A stretch of DNA of 15,409 nucleotides from an uncultured Rikenellaceae bacterium (GTDB lineage Bacteria > Bacteroidota > Bacteroidia > Bacteroidales > Rikenellaceae). Shown here one piece after another: positions 1 through 10,537 of this stretch. A program made the translations under genes and the position numbers. The stretch covers positions 1 through 15,409 of the forward strand of contig CAMWRR010000012.1 of NCBI GenBank assembly GCA_947176715.1, read 5' to 3'. The notes below the pieces were generated by a model. The model saw only the letters and a program-made list of their open reading frames with translations, made no database searches and was not told where the DNA came from. Within the stretch, counting starts at the first letter, position 1. Every line of letters begins with the position of its first letter.

Positions 1-5
1 GTTTA

Positions 6-3296
<3,291 letters not shown>

Positions 3297-3333
3297 AATG
3301 TTTTTTAGTATGCCTGATTTTTGATTCAGGTCT

Positions 3334-3341
3334 CAAAGTTA
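3334..3341 (-). promoter_or_regulatory. -7 box of the secA promoter
   Basis: Read on the minus strand this is TAACTTTG, a full match to the Bacteroidota -7 consensus TAnnTTTG used by the primary sigma factor (SigABfr). It lies 38 bases before the secA ATG. No clear TTTG -33 element sits at the expected 19-21 base spacing; the nearest sequence is only T-rich. A small inverted repeat (CCTGA/TCAGG, 3313-3330) lies between the predicted start site and the ATG. Transcription start would be near 3327. This is a motif match only. Confidence 0.55.
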
Positions 3342-3603
3342 CAATAATTTTGCCAGTTGTGAAAATTATTGTGTTTAAAATTCAATATCCCTTTATTCAG
3401 AGCCATAAGAAGCTGTTTTCAATTCAATAAAACACCCTCCTGAAGCCTGTTGCTTGTGCATCTGCTGTGAGGTGTGAAAATTTTGAAAACGGCTCGAAAA
3501 CAGTTGTCGATAAGAATTTTATTAAAATTAAGACAACATCCGAATGCGGTATGCGAAAGCTTTTCACGAAGTTTCCGTTATGTTTGTCCTGTTGTTTTCG
3601 CCG
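3342..3603. other. Non-coding gap between secA promoter and the DUF2851 gene
   Basis: This AT-rich stretch separates two minus-strand genes. Short plus-strand ORFs of 60-100 codons cross it but run into the antisense of the DUF2851 gene. They resemble no family I know and have no convincing start signal. I see no tRNA, no repeat family and no GC-rich hairpin followed by a T-run that would clearly end the upstream operon. A weak A/T-only stem (AATTTT/AAAATT) is present around 3520-3537. I see nothing functional apart from the secA promoter region. Confidence 0.5.
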
Positions 3604-4917
3604 TCACCTCGCACTCATATACCTCGCCCCCACCGGACACTGCCAGCATCTGTTCTGTCGGCAGTAGCATTTGTAGAGCTGTATGAGTGCCTGCGAGTCG
3701 AAAGAGGTTCGCACGCTCGTGTGGGTGTCGTATCGGTTGACTATGTTGTTGCGTTCGCCCTCTATGCCCTCGAACATATCCACCACCTCCGCGGCGCACT
3801 CCTCGCCCTCGGTGTTCCGGAGCCTGTCGAACAGAAACGGTAGCATGAAGTTGATGAGTATGCGGTCGATTTTGTCGCCGGTTATCATGTGGCCGGTAGA
3901 GACCGCCTCGCACGCTCTGCCGAGGGCGAAATGGTCGCGCCAGTACTCCGACGGAGCCTCGCGGAAGAGGTTGCGCAGGTCGTCTATGGTGCGGCATTCG
4001 CACAGGCGGTGGTAGAGCGGTTTGCCGTCGGCGAGGATGGCGGCCGTCTGGGCTATCAGCAACGCCGGGGTGTTGTCGCGGCGCGAGCCTCTGTTCCAGC
4101 GTACGTACGATATGGGTGTGAGGCGATGTCCTTTGCGTAAACGGTCGAATATCTCGCGCAGACGATACACGTAGTCGTCTGCAGAGGAGACGGCCGCCTC
4201 CGAGAGAAAGCCCGCGGAGCCGAACAACAGCGCCTCCACGGATACCTTGTCGCTCTCCCTGTCGCCCGTTATCAACGACGACACGATGCGGTTGTGTCCT
4301 ATTATGGTGCCCAGTTCGCCGAAGAGTTTGCGGTTCTCGGGGTTGCTTATCATCACGGAGTCTAAGAGCGCGGCCACGGCCATGTCGCTGTCGCTGCCGC
4401 CGGCAAGACGTCGCAGCTCGTCGAGCCGGGCGCACTTGTCCGACAGCCGTTCCACCAAAAGACGCGTCTTGACGGAGGCCAGTTGCGGAGGTGCCATCGT
4501 GCCCAATATCTCCGGGCAGATATAGTCGGCGCCGCTTACGGCAAGGTCGCGGTAACGGCGCTCTTTGTCCTGCGGCGGGGCATAGCGCATGCACTCCACT
4601 ATGCCGCCCGATGTCGACAGTTGTCGGCCCGAGCCCGTCTCGGCCGCCGCTATGAGCACCACCGATTCTCGCTCGGCCATGCTCAGCATGCCCCACTTGG
4701 CATCGTCGTCCATTATCACGACGCTTCCGCGCAATATTCCGGCCCCTATCTCTATCTCGGCTCCGCGCATGGTGACGAATCCCCGGCCCGCTACGGCCTC
4801 GCCGCTCCGGAGCATCCGCACGGGTTGCCCCTCGGTGGTGTCGCCTATTACGTTACCGCAAGGGGTGTGCGACCACATATAACACATCAACGCCACCCTG
4901 TCCGATAATCCTTTCAT
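3604..4917 (-). CDS. DUF2851 family protein
   Basis: This 437-residue protein matches the Bacteroidota family DUF2851 as I remember it. Family-like landmarks are EALLFGSAGFL in the middle, the later ILINFMLPFLF segment, and an SQALIQLYKCYC tail that closes with cysteines C417, C419, C424 and C427. The last part looks like a metal or Fe-S binding ribbon. The N-terminal third of the family normally carries a nuclease-like WxGxxEIH region. Here it is divergent (roughly residues 25-110), and I cannot see the full set of residues, so activity is uncertain. The function is unknown in the family. It is the last gene of a minus-strand run and starts 70 bases after the rsmD stop. The ATG chosen sits at the usual start of the family (MxxxxLxxxMWSH). 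Cytoplasmic; no signal peptide or membrane segment. Confidence 0.8.
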   Translation of the reverse strand: MKGLSDRVALMCYMWSHTPCGNVIGDTTEGQPVRMLRSGEAVAGRGFVTMRGAEIEIGAGILRGSVVIMDDDAKWGMLSMAERESVVLIAAAETGSGRQLSTSGGIVECMRYAPPQDKERRYRDLAVSGADYICPEILGTMAPPQLASVKTRLLVERLSDKCARLDELRRLAGGSDSDMAVAALLDSVMISNPENRKLFGELGTIIGHNRIVSSLITGDRESDKVSVEALLFGSAGFLSEAAVSSADDYVYRLREIFDRLRKGHRLTPISYVRWNRGSRRDNTPALLIAQTAAILADGKPLYHRLCECRTIDDLRNLFREAPSEYWRDHFALGRACEAVSTGHMITGDKIDRILINFMLPFLFDRLRNTEGEECAAEVVDMFEGIEGERNNIVNRYDTHTSVRTSFDSQALIQLYKCYCRQNRCWQCPVGARYMSAR

Positions 4918-4987
4918 ATAGTTTTTCGTTTATGGTGATGAATAACAATGTATGTATAGCAGTTCCCTTTACGGTTAGGTCAAGCCC

Positions 4988-5521
4988 TTATGGCTCGAAA
5001 ATAGAGAAGTTTACGCTTCCGTAGCTCCTGTGTTGTCTGAAATTGGGGTGCCCCGAGAACTCTTTGTGTTTGGAGTGCTCCAGCACGAATATCCCCTCGG
5101 GTTTCAGTATTCCGCGCTCCATTATTATGTCCGGCAGTTCGTCCGTGCCCTCAAGGTCGTAGGGAGGGTCGGCGAATATTATGTCGAACTTCTCGGAACA
5201 ACAGCGCACGAAGTTGAATGCGTCGCCGAGCACCGACTTTATGGCCGTAAGCCCCATCTTGCGGGCCGTGGCCTCAATGAAGCTCCTGTGCATCCTGTCG
5301 GCCTCCACCGATACCACGCGTGCGGCCCCCCGCGAGGCGAACTCGTAGCTTATCGACCCGGTTCCGGAGAAGAGGTCGAGGACATCGAGCCCCTCGAAGT
5401 CGTAGAGGTTCGACAACACGTTGAATATGTTCTCTTTGGCGAAGTCCGTGGTAGGACGGGCCTTGAATCCCCGGGGCGGCTCTATGGTGCGCCCCCTGTG
5501 GCTTCCGCTCACTATTCTCAT
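4988..5521 (-). CDS. rsmD: 16S rRNA (guanine(966)-N(2))-methyltransferase RsmD
   Basis: RsmD transfers a methyl group from S-adenosylmethionine to the N2 position of G966 in helix 31 of 16S rRNA, close to the P site, during small-subunit assembly. From the chosen start the 177-residue protein begins MRIVSGSHRGR, the family's normal beginning. It has the SAM-binding DLFSGTGS loop at 49-56, an acidic E73 at the end of strand 2, D100 in the GDA motif, and the catalytic DPPY at 118-121. An upstream in-frame ATG at 5572 would add 17 residues unlike the family and overlap the preceding gene by 32 bases, so the internal ATG is preferred. It leaves a 19-base gap to the DUF3822 stop. The order pilin-like gene, DUF3822, rsmD implies one transcript. 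Confidence 0.95.
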   Translation of the reverse strand: MRIVSGSHRGRTIEPPRGFKARPTTDFAKENIFNVLSNLYDFEGLDVLDLFSGTGSISYEFASRGAARVVSVEADRMHRSFIEATARKMGLTAIKSVLGDAFNFVRCCSEKFDIIFADPPYDLEGTDELPDIIMERGILKPEGIFVLEHSKHKEFSGHPNFRQHRSYGSVNFSIFEP

Positions 5522-5540
5522 GTCGGTAATGTTGATGGGA

Positions 5541-6257
5541 CTATATGGTAAAATACTCCTCGGCCTTGGCAACCGTTACTTTGTAGTGGCGGCCCAATAC
5601 CTCCGCCGTGGCGGTGGCGGCCATGCCGGCGCACACTACCGTGGGGGTGTCGAGTCCGTTGTCTTTGACCAGCCGCTCTATGTAGAAGACCATGTCTTCG
5701 TGGGAGGCTATCGGCAGGGTGTCTGTGAACAGAAGCCGTTTGCCGTGATACAGTGTAAGCGTCATGCCCTCTCTTGCGACGTCTGCTATCGCCGTCGTTC
5801 CCCGCGGGGTGTGGCGATGGGCGTATGCTACCGACAGGGCTGACGGGCCGACGACGACGCACTCCCTGTACATGGTGTCGAGCCTTTCGTGCAGCGTCTT
5901 GTCTATGGCCGACAGAAAGACCATGCCGTGGCGACGTGTAGGTATTATCTCCTGCCCGTCGGTTATCTCCGTGCCGGTACACTCCATGTAGTCGCGCGCG
6001 AGCTTATCGTCGAACAGCTTTTCGGGGACCGCCGTGCCGTAGTCGGCCGCTATGACCATTACGCTTTTGTGGGCGGGGTGCATGGAGTAGTAGCCCTCCA
6101 AGGCGGCACACGCCTCGTGAGGCGACAACGCACCTCCGCCGGACGGCTTGTAGTGCTCGGTCTTGCCGCTTTGCCGGTCGAAAAAAGAAAGTCCACCCCT
6201 GTATATAAGGATGGACAAATCTTTTGAGCCGGAATTATTACTCCCAGTTGCCCGCAT
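5541..6257 (-). CDS. DUF3822 family protein (predicted actin-like fold)
   Basis: This 238-residue protein resembles the Bacteroidota family DUF3822. Typical features are the opening beta strand (DLSILIYRGGLSFF), the VPEKLFDD segment in the middle, the later GMVFLSAIDKTLHERL stretch, and IADVAREGMTLTLYHGKRLLF followed by a helix HEDMVFYIERL. I recall that a Bacteroides member of this family was solved as an actin-like ATPase fold, related to PilM, FtsA and GspL. No classical phosphate-binding loop is obvious to me, so nucleotide binding is unproven. No signal peptide or membrane segment, hence cytoplasmic. Its ATG overlaps the end of the upstream membrane-protein gene by 20 bases, and rsmD follows after 19 bases, so coupled translation is likely. 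The molecular role is unknown. The adjoining membrane protein is its most likely partner. Confidence 0.82.
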   Translation of the reverse strand: MRATGSNNSGSKDLSILIYRGGLSFFDRQSGKTEHYKPSGGGALSPHEACAALEGYYSMHPAHKSVMVIAADYGTAVPEKLFDDKLARDYMECTGTEITDGQEIIPTRRHGMVFLSAIDKTLHERLDTMYRECVVVGPSALSVAYAHRHTPRGTTAIADVAREGMTLTLYHGKRLLFTDTLPIASHEDMVFYIERLVKDNGLDTPTVVCAGMAATATAEVLGRHYKVTVAKAEEYFTI

Positions 6258-6855
6258 CGTTGGTAGCCTCGGTTATGGAGCCGACCTTCATGCCGGGGTA
6301 TCTGCCGATGGTCTTCTGTTTGTCGATGAGGTTGACGAGCTCCTGACGGTACTCCTCGTCGGCCAGATAGGTCTTGAACGGAGCCTTGGCCTCGAAGACG
6401 GGGATAGTCACCTTAGAGCCGGTAACGAGCGTGTCGGCGGCCAAAAGGAACTCTACGTTGTCGGTGTAGGGGATGTAACGGATATCGTCGGGGTTGAAAC
6501 CTTTCTTGAAGATGGTGTCCATAACGGCCACTTTCACCTGCACGGTCTTTACAAGGCCTTTGGCTACGGCCACAGAGTCGTCCTCGGAGCCGGTCTTGAT
6601 GAGATAGACCATCGAGTCGTTCTTGATAAATTCGATGAGGGTGTCGAAAGATCCGGTGTACTTGGAGTAGAGCTGTTTGTAGGCGCGCTCTGCCGTACGG
6701 ATGTCTTTCAGACGGCCTATGACGGCCTCGTCACGTACTTTCTTGATCTCCTGAAAATCGAGGGGTGTCTTGATCTGCATGTAGACCGCATAAGCCATAA
6801 GGCACACGATTACCAGCAATACTACCTGAAGCAGATTCTTAACTGATTTTTTCAT
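6238..6855 (-). CDS. Single-pass membrane protein, pilin-like or PilN-like, unknown function
   Basis: This 205-residue protein starts with a short basic tail (MKKSVKNLLQ), then one hydrophobic helix at about residues 8-27. A charged amphipathic helix follows, with KDIRTAERAYKQLYSKYTGS at about 49-68, and then mixed alpha/beta sequence to the end. The helix after the membrane span resembles the N-terminal region of type IV pilins and pseudopilins, and I recall similar proteins in many Bacteroidota, usually annotated as hypothetical. There is no prepilin peptidase G-F/E site before the helix, so it is unlikely to be a processed pilin. A short cytoplasmic tail with one span and an external domain also fits PilN-type proteins. 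It is first in the operon, overlaps DUF3822 by 20 bases and has its own promoter. No function can be assigned. Confidence 0.8.
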   Translation of the reverse strand: MKKSVKNLLQVVLLVIVCLMAYAVYMQIKTPLDFQEIKKVRDEAVIGRLKDIRTAERAYKQLYSKYTGSFDTLIEFIKNDSMVYLIKTGSEDDSVAVAKGLVKTVQVKVAVMDTIFKKGFNPDDIRYIPYTDNVEFLLAADTLVTGSKVTIPVFEAKAPFKTYLADEEYRQELVNLIDKQKTIGRYPGMKVGSITEATNDAGNWE

Positions 6856-6886
6856 TTGGATTATCTTTTTATTTTAGTTTTTTTTG

Positions 6887-6894
6887 CAAAGTTA
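6887..6894 (-). promoter_or_regulatory. -7 box for the pilin-like/DUF3822/rsmD/DUF2851 operon
   Basis: Minus-strand TAACTTTG, a full match to the Bacteroidota -7 consensus TAnnTTTG and identical to the secA box. It lies 31 bases before the ATG at 6855, which would place the transcription start near 6880 with a short A-rich leader. No convincing TTTG is seen at the -33 position. The leader has no Shine-Dalgarno sequence, only an A-rich AAAAAGAT, as is common in this phylum. Confidence 0.6.
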
Positions 6895-6944
6895 TAAAAA
6901 ATTGGATATGCTCACACTTTATGTAGCAATATTTTTATGATTTT

Positions 6945-6952
6945 TAACTTTT
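6945..6952 (+). promoter_or_regulatory. Possible -7 box for the RecD-like helicase gene
   Basis: TAACTTTT differs by one base from the TAnnTTTG consensus. It is 13 bases before the ATG at 6966, so the leader would be only a few bases long. There is no good TTTG at -33. It is the only candidate on the plus strand in this short divergent region, so it is listed with low confidence. Confidence 0.3.
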
Positions 6953-6965
6953 CCTCTATCCGGAT

Positions 6966-8387
6966 ATGATTACCGACGATATAGTATCACGCGTAAGGGA
7001 AGCCTTGGGACACGAGCCTACCGACGATCAGGCGCGCGTTATGGATGCCTTGGCCGATTTCGTTGTGAATAGCCCCAAGGGGGAGATAATGATAATAAGC
7101 GGATATGCCGGTACGGGCAAGACCTCGGTGATAGCGGCTTTCGCCTCGGTGATGCGCTCCATGAGGGTGCCTCTCTCCCTGTTGGCGCCTACCGGACGCG
7201 CCGCCAAGGTGCTGGGCGGATATGCCGGAGGCGGCGCAACTACTATACACAAGCGCATATATCGTCAGAAGTCGGCTCTGGCGGAGAGTTTCGACCTCAA
7301 TTATAATAAGGTGAAGAACGGGTTGTTCATAGTGGACGAGGCCTCCATGATATCCGGCTCCTCGTTCGAGAACAACATCTTCGGTAGCGGCGACCTTATG
7401 GAGGATCTGGTACGCTTCGTCAATAGCGGCGACAACTGCCGTCTTGTAATAGTGGGCGACAATGCGCAGCTGCCCCCCGTAGGCTCTCCGCTCTCGCCGG
7501 CCCTCGACCCCGATACCATGTCGGCATACGGAAGTGTCCGTTACCTGCAGATGAGTCGGGTGGTGCGTCAGAGGCGCAGATCGGGCATACTGGCGGCGGC
7601 TACCGAGGTGCGGCGCATCATAGAGAGCGGTGTTCCTCGTCTGCCCAAGTTCTCGTTGGACTACGACGACGTAAAGGCCATAAACGGCTCAATGTTCCTC
7701 GACGAGTTGGAGAGCTGCTACTCCATGTACGGGAGCGACCAAACTATAGTTATAACCCGCTCCAACAAGCAGGCGGGCCGTTTCAACGATGGCATAAGGT
7801 CGAGGGTTCTCATGCAGGAGGAGGAGCTGTCGTCGGGCGACATGGTGATGGTGGTGCGCAACAACTATCACTACGGCAACGAGGAGTGCGGCTTGGATTT
7901 CATAGCCAACGGCGACATGGCCCGCGTGGGCAGGGTGCGTCGTTACGAGGAGCTGCACGGCTTGCGTTTCGTGGAGGCGTCGCTGTCGTTCCCCGACTAC
8001 GACGATGCGCCGGTATATGCCAAGGTGATGCTCGACACCCTCTCGTGCGCCACCCCCTCGCTCGACAGGGAGGCGTCGCAGAGGCTGTTCGAGGGGTTGA
8101 ACGCCGACTACTCCGAGTATACCCGCAAGAGCGAGAGGTACAAGAAGATAAAGGAGGACGACTACTACAACGCCCTGCAGATAAAGTTCGGTTATGCCGT
8201 CACCTGTCACAAGGCTCAGGGCGGGCAGTGGAGCGCCGTCTTCATCGACCGCATGCTATGGGGCGAGGAGACGATCACCATAGAGCTTCTGCGATGGCTC
8301 TATACCGCCATAACCCGAGGAGTCGAACGCATATATTTCATAGGTTTCGACGACCAGTTCTTCGTATCTCCCCCTGACTACTGGTAG
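6966..8387 (+). CDS. RecD-like superfamily 1 DNA helicase / AAA family ATPase
   Basis: This 473-residue protein is a stand-alone SF1B helicase of the RecD/Dda type, often annotated in Bacteroidota as exodeoxyribonuclease V alpha-like. Visible motifs are Walker A GYAGTGKT (46-53), a motif Ia-like LLAPTGRAAKVL, Walker B IVDEAS (122-127), motif III VGDNAQLPPVG, and the C-terminal UvrD_C_2-type segments CHKAQGGQW (414-422) and TAITRG (447-452, R451 as the likely arginine finger). The expected role is ATP-driven 5'-3' unwinding of DNA during repair or replication. No recB or recC neighbour is present, so it probably works alone. It lacks the long N-terminal helix-hairpin-helix region of RecD2. The gene is divergent from the minus-strand operon and is followed at once by a terminator whose stem begins at the stop codon. 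It is a monocistronic unit. Confidence 0.9.
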   Translation: MITDDIVSRVREALGHEPTDDQARVMDALADFVVNSPKGEIMIISGYAGTGKTSVIAAFASVMRSMRVPLSLLAPTGRAAKVLGGYAGGGATTIHKRIYRQKSALAESFDLNYNKVKNGLFIVDEASMISGSSFENNIFGSGDLMEDLVRFVNSGDNCRLVIVGDNAQLPPVGSPLSPALDPDTMSAYGSVRYLQMSRVVRQRRRSGILAAATEVRRIIESGVPRLPKFSLDYDDVKAINGSMFLDELESCYSMYGSDQTIVITRSNKQAGRFNDGIRSRVLMQEEELSSGDMVMVVRNNYHYGNEECGLDFIANGDMARVGRVRRYEELHGLRFVEASLSFPDYDDAPVYAKVMLDTLSCATPSLDREASQRLFEGLNADYSEYTRKSERYKKIKEDDYYNALQIKFGYAVTCHKAQGGQWSAVFIDRMLWGEETITIELLRWLYTAITRGVERIYFIGFDDQFFVSPPDYW

Positions 8388-8410
8388 GGGGGAGGCACAG
8401 CCCCCTTTTT
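8386..8410 (+). terminator. Rho-independent terminator after the RecD-like gene
   Basis: The G-run overlapping and following the TAG stop (8387-8392) pairs with CCCCC at 8401-8405 around an 8-base loop, and TTTTT follows directly at 8406-8410. A competing stem using the C-run just upstream (in TCTCCCCCTG) could form before it. The arrangement is a compact, classical intrinsic terminator. Confidence 0.8.
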
Positions 8411-8579
8411 GAATCGACTTTATATGTCGGTGAATCTGTCGCAGGCGGGCGAAAACGGCATGTGAGGCGGGCTTTCCCGGAGATAGGTATGCGGTGTCGC
8501 GTATGCGGCTCGGGCATGGTGTCGGACGGGATTGTCGCCGGCTCTTTCGGTCGTCGGGGACAAAAATATCGTGCGAAAA

Positions 8580-8610
8580 TTTGTTCTCTCGAAAAAAGGG
8601 GCTACCTTCG
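8580..8610 (+). promoter_or_regulatory. korAB promoter (-33 TTTG, -7 TACCTTCG)
   Basis: TTTG at 8580-8583 is followed by exactly 19 bases and then TACCTTCG at 8603-8610, which differs from TAnnTTTG at one position. This spacing is the textbook Bacteroidota primary sigma arrangement. Transcription start would be near 8617, giving a leader of about 48 bases before the korA ATG. Upstream, 8411-8579 is a GC-rich stretch with no gene I can support. Confidence 0.7.
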
Positions 8611-8664
8611 TCCTGTATTGTGTTATTAAGATGCTATTTAATATAGCCTAAAAAATACTGAATA

Positions 8665-10515
8665 ATGGATAAGAAAACTGAAACAGCGCTCGATGACGTG
8701 GTTATACGTTTTTCCGGCGACTCGGGCGACGGTATGCAGATGACCGGCACCCTGTTCACCGATACCTCGGCATATCTGGGTAACGGTGTCTCTACTTTCC
8801 CCGATTTTCCCGCCGAGATACGCGCCCCGCAAGGTACCGTGAGCGGCGTATCGGGCTTCCAGCTCCACTTCGGCAGCCATCGTGTCAACACCCCTGGCGA
8901 CTATTGCGACGTTCTGGTCGCGATGAACCCCGCCGCACTCAAGGCCAACGCCAAGTGGCTCAAAAAGACGGCTACCGTCATAGTCGACATCGACTCGTTC
9001 AACGACAAGGGCATCGAAAAGGCCGGCTTCAAGAGCGACAATCCGTTCGAGGAGCTGGGCATAGAGGGTTACAACATCGTCTACGCCCCCATCACATCCA
9101 TGACCAAGGAGACGCTCAAGGATAGCCCGCTCGACAACAAGAGCGTCGTCAAGTGCAAGAACATGTTCGCACTGGGTATCTGCTACTTCATGTTCAACCT
9201 CCCGTGCGACCATACCGAGCGTTTCATCGACAAGAAGTTCGGCAAGAAGCCCGATGTGGCCGATGCCAACAAAAAGGTGCTCAACGCCGGTTACAACTAC
9301 GCTCATAACACCCACACCTTCGCCAGCACCTACACCGTCGCTCCGGCTACCCTCGAAAAGGGTACCTACCGCAGCATCGACGGTAATCAGGCTACGGCGT
9401 GGGGCTTCATAGCCGCTTCGGAGAAGAGCGGTCGTCCCCTCTTCTGCGGCTCATATCCCATCACCCCGGCCACCCATATACTCGAGGAGTTGGCCAAGCG
9501 CAAGGATTTGGGCGTCAAAACATTGCAGGCCGAGGACGAGATAGCCGGCATCTGTACCTCCATAGGTGCGGCATACGCTGGCAGTTTCGCCGTCACCACC
9601 ACGTCGGGTCCCGGTCTCTCGCTCAAGAGCGAGGCTATCGGTCTGGCGGTCATGACGGAGCTTCCGCTCGTTATAGTCGACGTTCAGCGCGGCGGCCCCT
9701 CTACCGGTCTGCCCACCAAGACGGAGCAGAGCGACCTGATGCAGGCTCTGTGGGGACGTAACGGCGAGTGCCCGCTGGTGGTGATAGCCGGTAGCACCCC
9801 CTCCAACTGTTTCCACTACGCCTTTATGGCCGGTAAGATAGCTATGGAGCACATGACCCCCGTCATATTGCTCAACGACGGCTTCATCGCCAACGGTTCG
9901 GAGCCGTGGCGCATACCCTCCATGAAAGACTATCCCGCCATCAATCCTCCCATCGTGACAGAGGCTCCCGAGGGCGGCTACATGCCCTACGCACGCGACG
10001 CCGAGCGTCTGGCGCGCCGTTGGGCCCTGCCCGGCACCAAGGGTGTGGAGCATCGCGTGGGCGGTCTCGAGAAGGACTTTATAAAAGGCTCGGTATCGCA
10101 CGACCCAATCAACCACCAGCGCATGGTCGACATTCGTCGTGACAAAGTGGCGCGCGTGGCCGACTATATCCCCGAACAGACCGTCTACGGCTCCGAGAAC
10201 GGCGGCGAGCTTCTCGTAGTGGGCTGGGGCGGCACATGGGGCCACCTCTACAGCGCTGTCAAGGCGTTGCGCGAGGAGGGCAAAGACGTGTCGTTGTGCC
10301 ACTTCAACTATATCAACCCGCTCCCCAAGAACACGGGCGACATATTGGCGCGTTACAAGAAGATAGTGGTATGCGAGCTCAACGATGGTCAGTTCGCTAA
10401 CTATCTGCGCATGACCCATCAGAAGTTCGACTACAAGCAGTTCAACAAGACGCAGGGTCTGCCCTTTACCGTGACCGAGCTGGTCGACAAATTCAACGAG
10501 CTTTTAGCCGAGTAA
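8665..10515 (+). CDS. korA: 2-oxoacid:ferredoxin oxidoreductase subunit alpha (fused gamma-alpha)
   Basis: With KorB this subunit converts a 2-oxoacid, probably 2-oxoglutarate, and coenzyme A to the acyl-CoA and CO2 while reducing ferredoxin, or runs the reverse reaction. The 616 residues contain an N-terminal gamma domain (from about residue 10, RFSGDSGDGMQMTG) fused to the alpha pyrimidine-binding domain. The alpha domain is marked by YPITPAT at 264-270, TTSGPGLSLKSEAIGLA, and VQRGGPSTGLPTKTEQSDL further on. This is the two-subunit KorAB layout. The start follows a good promoter, and the gene is 22 bases upstream of korB, so the pair is one operon. Substrate choice (2-oxoglutarate rather than pyruvate or a branched-chain acid) is inferred from family resemblance. 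Cytoplasmic and expected to be oxygen-sensitive, in line with an anaerobic lifestyle. Confidence 0.93.
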   Translation: MDKKTETALDDVVIRFSGDSGDGMQMTGTLFTDTSAYLGNGVSTFPDFPAEIRAPQGTVSGVSGFQLHFGSHRVNTPGDYCDVLVAMNPAALKANAKWLKKTATVIVDIDSFNDKGIEKAGFKSDNPFEELGIEGYNIVYAPITSMTKETLKDSPLDNKSVVKCKNMFALGICYFMFNLPCDHTERFIDKKFGKKPDVADANKKVLNAGYNYAHNTHTFASTYTVAPATLEKGTYRSIDGNQATAWGFIAASEKSGRPLFCGSYPITPATHILEELAKRKDLGVKTLQAEDEIAGICTSIGAAYAGSFAVTTTSGPGLSLKSEAIGLAVMTELPLVIVDVQRGGPSTGLPTKTEQSDLMQALWGRNGECPLVVIAGSTPSNCFHYAFMAGKIAMEHMTPVILLNDGFIANGSEPWRIPSMKDYPAINPPIVTEAPEGGYMPYARDAERLARRWALPGTKGVEHRVGGLEKDFIKGSVSHDPINHQRMVDIRRDKVARVADYIPEQTVYGSENGGELLVVGWGGTWGHLYSAVKALREEGKDVSLCHFNYINPLPKNTGDILARYKKIVVCELNDGQFANYLRMTHQKFDYKQFNKTQGLPFTVTELVDKFNELLAE

Positions 10516-10529
10516 AACAACACTAACAG

Positions 10530-10536
10530 GAAAGAC
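10530..10536 (+). promoter_or_regulatory. Ribosome binding site of korB
   Basis: AGGAAAG sits just ahead of the korB ATG in the 22-base korA-korB spacer. It is one of the few Shine-Dalgarno-like sites in this window, where most genes have A-rich leaders instead, and it supports the chosen start. Confidence 0.55.
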
Positions 10537-10537
10537 A

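Noticed and set aside
3467..3667. Small plus-strand ORFs in the secA/DUF2851 gap
   Set aside because: They run into the antisense of the DUF2851 gene, with no family resemblance, promoter or ribosome binding site that I can support.
5522..5572. Upstream ATG that would extend rsmD by 17 residues
   Set aside because: The extra residues do not resemble the family and would overlap DUF3822 by 32 bases. The internal ATG begins with the conserved MRIVSG.
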